Source: an uncultured Oscillospiraceae bacterium
GTDB lineage: Bacteria; Bacillota; Clostridia; Oscillospirales; Oscillospiraceae
Length of the DNA: 57,645 bases
Assembly: GCA_944385035.1 (NCBI GenBank)
Contig: CALWVV010000015.1
Span: 1 to 57,645, forward strand
Direction of reading: 5' to 3'
The notes beneath the pieces were generated by a model. The model saw only the letters and a list, made by a program, of their open reading frames with translations. It was not told the DNA's origin and made no database searches. Below, in pieces: positions 28,169 to 35,189 of the stretch; position 1 is the first letter of the stretch, and each line of letters starts with the position of its first letter. The translations under genes and the position numbers were made by a program.

Positions 28169-28857
28169 ACATAGACACCATAGAGCAGGGCCGGGCCCTG
28201 TGCCAGGCTCTGCTGCTGGGCGGGGCCATGGGAGTAGGTTATGACGTTCTGCGTATTATCCGGGTACGGCTAAGACTGCCGCTGCTGGGCCCCATCCTGG
28301 ATTTGGCCTTCTGGTTAGGAGCAACGGGAGCCCTGTTTGTTTGGTCCCAGAGCGCATGGGGCGGGCAGGTCCGACTGTATGGAGCGCTGTTCTGCCTGTT
28401 GGGTGGCGCGGCCTATTTCTGGGCAATCAGCCCCTGGATGTTGAAATTTGGCTATCTTTTGGCAGATCTTGTCACCCAGTTATGGGAAATTTTAATACTT
28501 CCCTTGGGGTTAACCGGAGCTTTTTTAAAAAAAATCAGAGAACTTGCAAAAAACATCTTCCTTTCCGGAACGAAATGGTATAAAATAAAGCAGAATACGA
28601 GACAGTTGGATGCGGTACAGCGCCGCCGTTTGCTGCGGGAAGGGAGTGTGGTGGATGGTACGATTCAAACGGGCCGGAATTTTGACCAAGCTGGTCGTGC
28701 TGGTCCTTCTCATCTACATGGCCACTTCCCTTATGGACCTGAGGGGGAAAATCCAAAGCGTGGAAGAACAGCGCGACGCTTTGGTTCAGCAGGTGGCCAA
28801 CCAGCAGCTGCGCAACCAAGAGCTGCAGGACGCCATCGAAAACAGCGACGACCCTGA
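28165..28857 (+). CDS. yabQ: Sporulation protein YabQ, running into divIC
   Basis: Reads 230 aa. Residues about 1-163 behave as YabQ: LGGAMGVGYDVLRIIR near the start, then several membrane helices (39-60, 68-85, 90-110) and a basic tail. The last 67 residues overlap divIC in another frame and are Gly, Arg, Ala, Gln and Pro-rich, the look of antireading-frame translation rather than a real domain. Either the original stop was lost or a frameshift near 28600-28660 fused the end. YabQ is needed for the spore cortex. The overlap with yabP is 4 bp. Confidence 0.8.
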   Translation: MNIDTIEQGRALCQALLLGGAMGVGYDVLRIIRVRLRLPLLGPILDLAFWLGATGALFVWSQSAWGGQVRLYGALFCLLGGAAYFWAISPWMLKFGYLLADLVTQLWEILILPLGLTGAFLKKIRELAKNIFLSGTKWYKIKQNTRQLDAVQRRRLLREGSVVDGTIQTGRNFDQAGRAGPSHLHGHFPYGPEGENPKRGRTARRFGSAGGQPAAAQPRAAGRHRKQRRP

Positions 28858-28933
28858 TATGATGGAACAAGTGGCCCGTGACAAGGGCTTCGTCCGCCAG
28901 GGTGAGGAGCTGTATGTAGACGTGGCCAACTGA
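28655..28933 (+). CDS. divIC: Septum formation initiator, FtsB/DivIC family
   Basis: 92 aa bitopic membrane protein: short basic head (MVRFKRAG), one helix (about 9-27), coiled coil (about 30-65) and the C-terminal VARDKGFVRQGEELYVDV typical of DivIC. It links FtsL and DivIB in the divisome. ATG 28655 follows GGAAGGGAG, although the whole start region lies inside yabQ. The yabP-yabQ-divIC-S1 order is conserved in Bacillus and Clostridia. Confidence 0.92.
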   Translation: MVRFKRAGILTKLVVLVLLIYMATSLMDLRGKIQSVEEQRDALVQQVANQQLRNQELQDAIENSDDPDMMEQVARDKGFVRQGEELYVDVAN

Positions 28934-29008
28934 CCCGGCCGCTGCTCCGGCCAGGGGAATGTGTGTCCCCGGACGGAGAATTTTACAAGGAGGATATTTC
29001 GGTCGCTT

Positions 29009-29482
29009 ATGGAGTTTGGAGTTGGGGCCGTCGTAGACGGCAAGGTTACAGGTATCACAAAATTTGGGGCTTTTGTTGCACTGCCGGAGGGAAAGTCCGG
29101 TCTGGTGCATATTTCCGAGATTGCCTATTCCTATGTGAATGAGGTCTCTGACCATCTGCACGAGGGGCAGGAGGTCAAGGTCAAGATCATCGGCATCGAC
29201 CAGGCAAACCGGATCAATCTATCCATCAAGCAGGTAGAGCCCCCACCTCAGCGTGCCCCCCGGCAGCAGGGAGGCGGCGGACAGCAGCGCTTTAATGGCG
29301 GCGGCCGTCCCCACCAGAACAGTGCCCCCCGCCCCATGGGCTTTGTGCGCCAGGCTCCAAAGGAACCCACTGATTTTGAGGACCGGCTGAAGCAGTTCAT
29401 GCAGTCCTCGGACAGCAAGCTGTCTGAGCTGCGCTACATCGAAAAGAAGAGCGGAAACCGCCGGGGAGGCGGCCGCCGGTAA
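29009..29482 (+). CDS. S1-domain RNA-binding protein
   Basis: 157 aa. Residues 3-75 form one S1 domain (VVDGKVTGITKFGAFVALP, GLVHISEIA, INLSIKQ); the rest is a Gly/Arg/Gln/Pro-rich basic tail ending KKSGNRRGGGRR, with an acidic helix near 120-140. It corresponds to YabR/GSP13-type proteins next to divIC. AAGGAGG is 15 nt before ATG 29009, unusually far, but no other start lies between. Upstream DNA can form a GGGGA/TCCCC hairpin (28957-28973). Confidence 0.9.
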   Translation: MEFGVGAVVDGKVTGITKFGAFVALPEGKSGLVHISEIAYSYVNEVSDHLHEGQEVKVKIIGIDQANRINLSIKQVEPPPQRAPRQQGGGGQQRFNGGGRPHQNSAPRPMGFVRQAPKEPTDFEDRLKQFMQSSDSKLSELRYIEKKSGNRRGGGRR

Positions 29483-29516
29483 CAGGGCCGGAGATTGAGC
29501 TTACACCGTCGTTGTC

Positions 29517-29549
29517 CAGGGCCGCCGCTTATGCGGCGGCCCTGTTTTT
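29517..29549 (+). terminator. Terminator after the S1-domain gene
   Basis: 12-bp stem CAGGGCCGCCGC (29517-29528) / GCGGCGGCCCTG (29533-29544), loop TTAT, T5. Confidence 0.94.
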
Positions 29550-29551
29550 GC

Positions 29552-29578
29552 AAAAAAAACGCCCCCATTTGGGGGCGT
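29552..29578 (-). terminator. Orphan leftward terminator-like hairpin
   Basis: ACGCCCCC (29559-29566) / GGGGGCGT (29571-29578), preceded on the plus strand by A8, so it reads as a terminator on the minus strand. No minus-strand gene ends here; it would stop antisense transcripts coming from the amidohydrolase side. Confidence 0.6.
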
Positions 29579-29605
29579 CCAGAGTGCGGGGAAGCCCCCG
29601 ATTGG

Positions 29606-29633
29606 TTGAGCCAAAGAGAGTATACGATACAAA
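29606..29633 (+). promoter_or_regulatory. Probable amidohydrolase promoter
   Basis: TTGAGC (29606-29611), 16-bp spacer, TACAAA (29628-29633). A hairpin CGGGAAAC/GTTTCCCG follows at about 29648-29668, just before the Shine-Dalgarno site. Confidence 0.5.
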
Positions 29634-29686
29634 CAAGATAAGGTCAACGGGAAACCTGTCGTTTCCCGAAACGGAGGAACAAAACC

Positions 29687-30847
29687 ATGCTGATCATCAA
29701 CGGAACCGTCCACACCATGGACGGACTGACTATTCCCAACGGCTATGTGGCCGTGTCCGGGGACAAGATTGCAAAGGTGGGCCCCATGGAAGAGTGCCCC
29801 GACCACTGGGAGGGAGAGACTCTGGATGCCGGAGGCGGCCATATCATGCCGGGGTTTATCGATGCCCATTGCCATCTGGGCATGTTTGGAGATGCTCTGG
29901 GCTTTGAAGGAGATGATGGCAATGAGGCCACAGATCCCTGTACCCCCCATCTTCGGGCCATTGATGGAGTAAATCCCCTGGACCGCTGTTTTGAGGAGGC
30001 TCGGGCGGCGGGGGTGACCACCGTTCTCACCGGCCCTGGTTCCGCCAACCCCATCTCCGGCCAATTTGCGGCCATTAAGACCATGGGCAAATGGGTGGAT
30101 GCCATGGTGGTGAAGGCTCCTATTGCCATGAAGCTGGCCCTTGGGGAGAATCCCAAAAGTGTCTACAATGAGCGCCACGAGACCCCGGTCACCCGTATGG
30201 CCACCGCTGCCATTATCCGGGAGAACCTGCGCAAAGCCCTGGAATACGGGGAGAAGCTGGAGCGGGCGGAGGCGGACGAAGAGGAAGAAAAGCCCGATTA
30301 TGACGCTAAGCTGGAGGCTTTGCTGCCTGTGGTGCGGGGGGAGCTGCCCGTCCATATCCATGCCCACCGGGCTGACGACATTGCTACCGGGGTGCGCATT
30401 GCCAAAGAGTTTGGGCTGAAATGCGTCATTGTCCACGGTACTGAGGCCCATCGTATCCCGGAGCTTTTGGAACAGGAAGGGGTGCCGGTCATCACCGGTC
30501 CCTGCCTGGGAGACCGCTCCAAACCGGAGCTGGCCAATATGACCATCGAGAGCCCGGCGGTGCTTACCCTCCAGGGGGTGAAGGTAGCCATCTGTACGGA
30601 CCACCCGGAGGTGCCTATTCAGCATCTGCCCCTGTGCGCGGCAATGGCGGTGAAGGGCGGCATGCTGCCCGAGGCGGCCCTGGCAGCCATTACCATTAAC
30701 CCCGCCCAGATCGCCGGCATTGACCACCAGGTGGGTTCCCTCACGCCGGGGAAGGACGCAGATATTGTCATTACCACCGGCCATCCTATCAACCTTCTGA
30801 GCCGGGTGCGGGCGGTCTTCATCGGCGGCATCCGGGTGAAGGGTTAA
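29687..30847 (+). CDS. Amidohydrolase (imidazolonepropionase-like)
   Basis: 386 aa of the metal-dependent amidohydrolase superfamily. N-terminal beta sandwich, then GFIDAHCHLG (His61, His63), a later metal His in PVHIHAHRADDI near 225, VIVHGTEAH near 248 and CTDHPE with the catalytic Asp near 305; it ends with the GKDADIVITTGHP composite sandwich strand. The exact substrate is not readable. GGAGG precedes the ATG. It stands alone between terminators. Confidence 0.92.
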   Translation: MLIINGTVHTMDGLTIPNGYVAVSGDKIAKVGPMEECPDHWEGETLDAGGGHIMPGFIDAHCHLGMFGDALGFEGDDGNEATDPCTPHLRAIDGVNPLDRCFEEARAAGVTTVLTGPGSANPISGQFAAIKTMGKWVDAMVVKAPIAMKLALGENPKSVYNERHETPVTRMATAAIIRENLRKALEYGEKLERAEADEEEEKPDYDAKLEALLPVVRGELPVHIHAHRADDIATGVRIAKEFGLKCVIVHGTEAHRIPELLEQEGVPVITGPCLGDRSKPELANMTIESPAVLTLQGVKVAICTDHPEVPIQHLPLCAAMAVKGGMLPEAALAAITINPAQIAGIDHQVGSLTPGKDADIVITTGHPINLLSRVRAVFIGGIRVKG

Positions 30848-30902
30848 GCGCGTATATATTTAGAAAAAATTAACAAAAAGCTATGGCTTTTTTGTGTGTT
30901 TG

Positions 30903-30911
30903 TGGTATAAT
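30903..30911 (+). promoter_or_regulatory. Extended -10 promoter of hpf
   Basis: TGGTATAAT at 30903-30911 is a consensus extended -10 with no convincing -35. Transcription would start near 30918, so the message begins with the nested hairpin at 30921-30965. Confidence 0.65.
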
Positions 30912-30920
30912 AAGATAACG

Positions 30921-30965
30921 GTGGGAGGGAACTCCCTCTCCGCTGGAGAGGGAGCGCCCTCCCAC
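30921..30965 (+). promoter_or_regulatory. Nested hairpin in the hpf 5' leader
   Basis: Outer stem GTGGGAGGG (30921-30929) / CCCTCCCAC (30957-30965); inner stem CTCCCTCTCC (30932-30941) / GGAGAGGGAG (30945-30954) with a 3-nt loop. No T-run follows, so it is not a simple terminator. It would sit at the very 5' end of the hpf mRNA and may protect it, or be a palindromic repeat copy. Confidence 0.75.
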
Positions 30966-31004
30966 TTCTATACCTGCCCCTCTGGGGCGAAAGGAGCGGA
31001 AAGT

Positions 31005-31556
31005 ATGAAATTCGTATTTACGGACAAAAAGGTGAACCTGCCTGATGCCATTCACAAGTATGCAGAGAAAAAGGTAGGAAAGCTGGACCGTTTTTTTAAG
31101 GAGGATGCCACCGCAGCCATCACATTCAGCATTGAAAAGGAGCGGAATAATAAGGTAGAAATTACCATCCGCTCCAACGGTACCATTTTCCGGGTATCTG
31201 AGAGCACCTCCGATATGCACGCCTCCATCGATGCCGCGGTGACCACACTGGAGCGGCAGATCCGTAAGAACAAGACCCGCCTGGAGAAGCGGCTGCGCCA
31301 GGGTGCCTTTGAGCGGGCCCTGGACGTGAGTGAGATCTCCACCTTTGCACCCGATGAGCCCGAGGAAGGGGAGTACCGCATTGTCCGCAGCAAGACCTTC
31401 CCCATCAAGCCCATGACACGGGACGAGGCCATCTTGCAGATGAATCTGCTGGGCCACAGCTTCTTTGCCTTCCGGGACGAGGAGTCTGACGGCACCTTTG
31501 CCGTGGTGTACCGCCGCTACGACGGGGACTATGGCTTGATCGAAGACGGACAGTAA
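31005..31556 (+). CDS. hpf: Ribosome hibernation promoting factor, long form
   Basis: 183 aa. N-terminal ribosome-binding domain (1-105, KFVFTDKKVNLPDAIHKY ... KVGKLDRFF) and C-terminal dimerisation domain (about 120-180, IVRSKTFPIKPMTRDEAILQ ... GHSFFAFRDEE). Long HPF both occupies the 30S decoding region and pairs 70S ribosomes into 100S dimers in stationary phase. AAAGGAGCGG precedes the ATG. Its leader carries a strong hairpin; a terminator shared with the opposite gene follows. Confidence 0.96.
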   Translation: MKFVFTDKKVNLPDAIHKYAEKKVGKLDRFFKEDATAAITFSIEKERNNKVEITIRSNGTIFRVSESTSDMHASIDAAVTTLERQIRKNKTRLEKRLRQGAFERALDVSEISTFAPDEPEEGEYRIVRSKTFPIKPMTRDEAILQMNLLGHSFFAFRDEESDGTFAVVYRRYDGDYGLIEDGQ

Positions 31557-31564
31557 GAGATAAA

Positions 31565-31603
31565 AAATGCCCCCGGCGCCTTCGCGCGCCGGGGGCATTT
31601 TTG
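31565..31603. terminator. Bidirectional terminator between hpf and the HD hydrolase
   Basis: AATGCCCCCGGCGC (31566-31579) pairs with GCGCCGGGGGCATT (31586-31599), flanked by an A-run and a T-run, between convergent genes. Confidence 0.94.
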
Positions 31604-31619
31604 TAATTTGCCAAATAGT

Positions 31620-32204
31620 TCAGTCCTCGCCCTCCAGAAAATAGGAAGCCTCCATGTCGGCAGTGGCCAGGGCAAAAGCCAGGGGATATTTTTGAAAGGC
31701 CTGGCCAACGGTACGGTTGTCCTCAGTGCCGGAAAAGCCCATATGCCAACGGATGGCCATGGCCTCCTCCCGTGTGAGACGGATATAACCGTTGGCGATG
31801 TACACGCTCTTTTCCCCGTGACCGTAGGGAAGGGGATCGTCAAAGGTGTAGGTGGGCACCTTTTCCCACTGGCCGGTGGCCTCATTTTTCACGTTGCGGG
31901 TGCCCCGTTTGTAGCAGCCGATTTTGCAAAGGTCATGGAGCAGAGCGACAATGGCGATGGACTCGTCACTGTACTCCAGCCCGTAGAGTTCCTGTACCCG
32001 TTCCCGCTGGAGATAATCCACCAGACAGTGGTACACATTGAGACTGTGCTCACACAGCCCGCCTTCGTAAGCCCCGTGATACCGGGCAGAGGCCGGAGCG
32101 GTAAAGAAGTCGCTTTTGTTTTCCAGAAAATCCAGCAGCTTGTCTGCTCCGTCCCGGATGATGTGGGATTTGAAAATTTCAATAAATTCTTCCTTGCAGG
32201 ACAT
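31620..32204 (-). CDS. HD-domain hydrolase
   Basis: 194 aa. AGGAGGAAGG precedes the start at 32204. HD phosphohydrolase motifs: His53 in CEHSLNVYHC, the HD pair His90-Asp91 in ALLHDLCKIG, and a later Asp in ALATADMEASY near 185. Such small HD proteins hydrolyse nucleotides or other phosphoesters; the substrate is unknown. It is divergent from nagB. Confidence 0.88.
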   Translation of the reverse strand: MSCKEEFIEIFKSHIIRDGADKLLDFLENKSDFFTAPASARYHGAYEGGLCEHSLNVYHCLVDYLQRERVQELYGLEYSDESIAIVALLHDLCKIGCYKRGTRNVKNEATGQWEKVPTYTFDDPLPYGHGEKSVYIANGYIRLTREEAMAIRWHMGFSGTEDNRTVGQAFQKYPLAFALATADMEASYFLEGED

Positions 32205-32252
32205 GCCCTTCCTCCTAAAAATCCGCGCCAGGGCGGGAGATTTTGTGAGACG

Positions 32253-32261
32253 ATTGTACCA
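32253..32261 (-). promoter_or_regulatory. Extended -10 before the HD hydrolase gene
   Basis: On the minus strand TGGTACAAT (32261-32253), about 50 bp upstream of the start; no clear -35. Confidence 0.45.
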
Positions 32262-32346
32262 CAGGGGACGAGAAAAAGCCAGTCGGGATTTTCTTTCCCA
32301 CATGGGGAGAAGGGGGCTGAGCAGGGAAAATAATTCACCGAAAGCC

Positions 32347-32376
32347 TTGACAAACGGCCCTGAACCTAGCTACAAT
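32347..32376 (+). promoter_or_regulatory. nagB promoter
   Basis: TTGACA (32347-32352), 18-bp spacer, TACAAT (32371-32376), about 58 bp before the ATG. No clear NagR/YvoA-type palindrome was seen. Confidence 0.8.
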
Positions 32377-32434
32377 TTTAATAGTATGGACCCTTGTGGG
32401 AAGTCTTGGAAATATGGAATGAGGAGTGTGTATC

Positions 32435-33160
32435 ATGCGGATTTATGTGACCGAAGATTATAATGCCATGAGTCACCGGGTGGCCAGCATTTTGGCTGCT
32501 CAGGTCATGCTGAAGCCTGATTGTGTGCTGGGTCTGGCGACCGGTTCTACCCCTGTTGGTGCCTATAAGCAGCTGGTGGAGTGGTACAAGAAGGGGGACC
32601 TGGACTTCTCTCAGGTCCGTTCCATTAACTTGGATGAGTATGTGGGCTTGGCTCCCACCCATGACCAGAGCTACCGCTATTTTATGCAGTCCAACCTCTT
32701 TGACCATGTAAATATTGTACCCGACAATACCAATGTGCCTTACGGCTTGGCTGAGAATGCCGCGGAGGAGTGCCGCCGGTATAACGAGGTCATCCATACC
32801 CTGGGTCCCATTGATCTGCAGCTGCTGGGCATGGGCCACAACGGCCACATTGGCTTTAACGAGCCTGCCGACGCTTTTGAGCTGGAGACCCATGTGGTCG
32901 ATCTGACCGATACCACCATCCAGGCCAACGCCCGCTTCTTTGCCTCCGCCGACGAGGTGCCCCGTCAGGCCATGACCATGGGCATCCAGACCATCATGCA
33001 GGCCAAGAAGGTCCTGGTGGCCGTCAGCGGTAAGGACAAGGCCGAGATCGTAAAGAAGGCCTTCACCGGCCCTGTCACGCCCCATGTGCCCGCTTCTATC
33101 CTTCAGATGCACCCGGATGTGATCCTGGTGGGCGACAAGGCCGCTCTCAGCCTGCTGTAA
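32435..33160 (+). CDS. nagB: Glucosamine-6-phosphate deaminase
   Basis: 241 aa. Converts glucosamine-6-phosphate to fructose-6-phosphate and ammonia, feeding amino sugars into glycolysis. LATGSTPVGAYK (33-45 region), catalytic Asp67-Glu68 in LDEYVGL and GHNGHIGFNEP at 134-144 are all present. It has the short Gram-positive length without the E. coli allosteric extras. GAGGAG precedes ATG 32435. It is alone here, without nagA. Confidence 0.96.
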   Translation: MRIYVTEDYNAMSHRVASILAAQVMLKPDCVLGLATGSTPVGAYKQLVEWYKKGDLDFSQVRSINLDEYVGLAPTHDQSYRYFMQSNLFDHVNIVPDNTNVPYGLAENAAEECRRYNEVIHTLGPIDLQLLGMGHNGHIGFNEPADAFELETHVVDLTDTTIQANARFFASADEVPRQAMTMGIQTIMQAKKVLVAVSGKDKAEIVKKAFTGPVTPHVPASILQMHPDVILVGDKAALSLL

Positions 33161-33176
33161 GCAGAGAGAAATTCCG

Positions 33177-33208
33177 AGGGCCGCGGTCCAGTGACCGCGG
33201 CCCTTTTT
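33177..33208 (+). terminator. nagB terminator
   Basis: 12-bp stem AGGGCCGCGGTC (33177-33188) / GACCGCGGCCCT (33193-33204), loop CAGT, T5. Confidence 0.94.
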
Positions 33209-33225
33209 GGTGAGGAGGAGAAGCC

Positions 33226-34188
33226 ATGGAGCTCTATTTTGCCCCGATGGAGGGGGTGACCGGCCCTCAATTCCGGCGGGCCCACCACAATTATTTTTCC
33301 GGGGTGGACCAATACTACCTCCCCTTTATCAGTCCCACCCAGGACCATGTGTTTACCCCCAGGGAACTGCGCAATGTGGGGCCCCAGGCCAATGAGGGGA
33401 TTCCCGTGGTGCCCCAGCTGCTCACGAAACGCGCGGGGGACTTTATTTGGGCGGTCAAAGAGCTGGGGAAGATGGGCTATCGGGAGGTGAATTGGAACCT
33501 GGGCTGTCCCTCCGGCACCGTGGTGGCGAAGGGGAAGGGAGCCGGGATGTTGGCGGATCTTCGGGCTTTGGATGAATTTTTTGAGACGGTCTTTTCTGCC
33601 GACCTGGGCGGGGTGGCGATTTCCGTGAAAACCCGCCTGGGGCTGGAGTCTCCGGAGGAGTTTCCCGCTCTGGCGGAGGTTTTTGCCCGGTATCCGATTT
33701 CCTTGCTGATCCTCCATCCCCGGATACGGGAGGATTATTATAAGGTTCCGGTACGGGAGGAAGAGTTTGTAAAAGCGCTGCCCCTCATTGGCTGTCCCCT
33801 GTGCTATAATGGCGGACTGGTGAATGCGGAGGGCTGTGCCAGGGCGGCAGAGAAGTTTCCCAAGCTCCGGGGCCTGATGATAGGGCAGGGGCTGATTGCC
33901 GACCCAGCTCTGGCCCGAAAGGCGCGGGGAGGCCCTCCGGCGTCGTGGGAAGAGCTGCAGGCGTTCCACGATGCCCTTTACCAGGGCTATCTGCGGGATT
34001 TTGCCAGTGAGAAAAACGCTGTTTTTCATATGAAGGAGCTGTGGAGCTACTTTTTCCGCCTTTTTGAGGGGGGAGAAAAGCTCTTTAAGCAGATTAAAAA
34101 AGCCCAGAACGGCTCCAGTTACGAAAGCGCTGTGAATCAGATTTTCCGTACGCTCCCCCTGCGGGAAGAGGCGGATTGGAGCCGGTAA
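33226..34188 (+). CDS. dus: tRNA-dihydrouridine synthase
   Basis: 320 aa flavoprotein that reduces uridines in tRNA D-loops. TIM barrel with N-terminal FAPMEGVTG (FMN contact), catalytic Cys94 in NLGCPSG, KTRLGL near 135, HPR near 165 and a C-terminal helical tRNA-binding domain (about 245-320). The sequence lies nearest the short Firmicutes Dus group; the modified position is not predictable. GAGGAG stands before the ATG, 18 bp after the nagB terminator, so its promoter must lie close by or some readthrough supplies it. Confidence 0.93.
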   Translation: MELYFAPMEGVTGPQFRRAHHNYFSGVDQYYLPFISPTQDHVFTPRELRNVGPQANEGIPVVPQLLTKRAGDFIWAVKELGKMGYREVNWNLGCPSGTVVAKGKGAGMLADLRALDEFFETVFSADLGGVAISVKTRLGLESPEEFPALAEVFARYPISLLILHPRIREDYYKVPVREEEFVKALPLIGCPLCYNGGLVNAEGCARAAEKFPKLRGLMIGQGLIADPALARKARGGPPASWEELQAFHDALYQGYLRDFASEKNAVFHMKELWSYFFRLFEGGEKLFKQIKKAQNGSSYESAVNQIFRTLPLREEADWSR

Positions 34189-34206
34189 GCGGTAAAGAAG
34201 GAATCT

Positions 34207-34240
34207 AAAAAGGGAAAGCCAAAAGGCTTTCCCTTTCTTT
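34207..34240. terminator. Bidirectional terminator between dus and the minus-strand amidohydrolase
   Basis: AGGGAAAGCC (34211-34220), loop AAAA, GGCTTTCCCT (34225-34234), with A and T runs on the two sides. Confidence 0.9.
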
Positions 34241-34256
34241 TGTGTCAATGAACGGT

Positions 34257-35105
34257 TTAAAGTCCCAGCAGCTTTCGGGCGTTGCCCCCCAGGATAGCCT
34301 CCAGCTCCCAGGGCTCCAGCGGCAGGGCGCGCAGCCGTTTGAGGGCCTGCTCCTGGTCATCCCAGGGGCTGTCAGTGCCGAACAGGACCCGTTCAGCGCC
34401 AAACTTGCGTACCATGCCTACGAACTGCTTTTCTTCCATCAGGGGCAGCTCCTCAGGGCGATAGTACCCATCGTCCAACGAGGCGATGGCGCCCAGGGCG
34501 TAGGAGGTATCAATAAAGACCTGGGTGTCCCAGAGAAGCTCCTCCACCTGATCCCACTGCCGCCAGCCCCCCATGTGGGCCAGAACCAGCTTGACCGGCC
34601 CTACCTGACGGATAGCCCGCAGAACCATGGCGGGGGAACAGTTGTCTTTTCCGGGGAAGCCCACATCCAGCCCTGCGTGGGAGAGGACCATCAGGCCTAA
34701 CTCTCCGCACCGGTCTAAAATCCGCAGGTAGCGAATGTCGTCAAAATCCACCCCCTGGTACTCCGGGTGAAGCTTGATTCCTTTCAAACCCAGGGAGGCA
34801 ATGCGGCTGAGCTCCTCCTTCCAGCCGTCAAAGTCGGGGTGAATACAGCCCAGAGAATAGATCCCAGTCTCTGGCCCCTGGTCGTTCATCCGGGCGGAGG
34901 AGTCGTTCACATGGGGAACCTGGCGGGGATTGGTGGCCACGGGGAGCACCAGGCAGGCATCCACTCCGGCACGGGCCATAGAGGCCATCAGTCCGGGGGC
35001 AGAACCGTCGGAAAAAGAGCGGGTGTGGGAGATCTGCTCCAGCTTTTCCACGGTAGAAGCGGCGATTTTTTCAGGAAATACATGGGTGTGAATATCAATG
35101 ATCAT
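34257..35105 (-). CDS. Amidohydrolase 2 family (TIM-barrel) protein
   Basis: 282 aa of the ACMSD-like amidohydrolase group. IDIHTHVFP at 3-11 gives the first metal HxH; later KLHPEYQG near 112, VLSHAG near 148, LAHMGG near 183 and FGTDSPW near 245 supply the remaining ligands. Members decarboxylate or hydrolyse various acids; the substrate is unknown. It follows the SSS symporter on the same strand but a terminator lies between them. Confidence 0.9.
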   Translation of the reverse strand: MIIDIHTHVFPEKIAASTVEKLEQISHTRSFSDGSAPGLMASMARAGVDACLVLPVATNPRQVPHVNDSSARMNDQGPETGIYSLGCIHPDFDGWKEELSRIASLGLKGIKLHPEYQGVDFDDIRYLRILDRCGELGLMVLSHAGLDVGFPGKDNCSPAMVLRAIRQVGPVKLVLAHMGGWRQWDQVEELLWDTQVFIDTSYALGAIASLDDGYYRPEELPLMEEKQFVGMVRKFGAERVLFGTDSPWDDQEQALKRLRALPLEPWELEAILGGNARKLLGL

Positions 35106-35134
35106 GGATGGAATGCTCCTTTGTTTTGGAAGGG

Positions 35135-35172
35135 AAAACCTGTGGTATTTTGTTCAGGATACCACAGGTTTT
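35135..35172. terminator. Terminator downstream of the SSS symporter gene (minus)
   Basis: 14-bp perfect stem AAAACCTGTGGTAT (35135-35148) / ATACCACAGGTTTT (35159-35172). The T-run is only four long on each side, so strength is uncertain. Confidence 0.7.
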
Positions 35173-35189
35173 CGATTTTGAAAAGTCTC

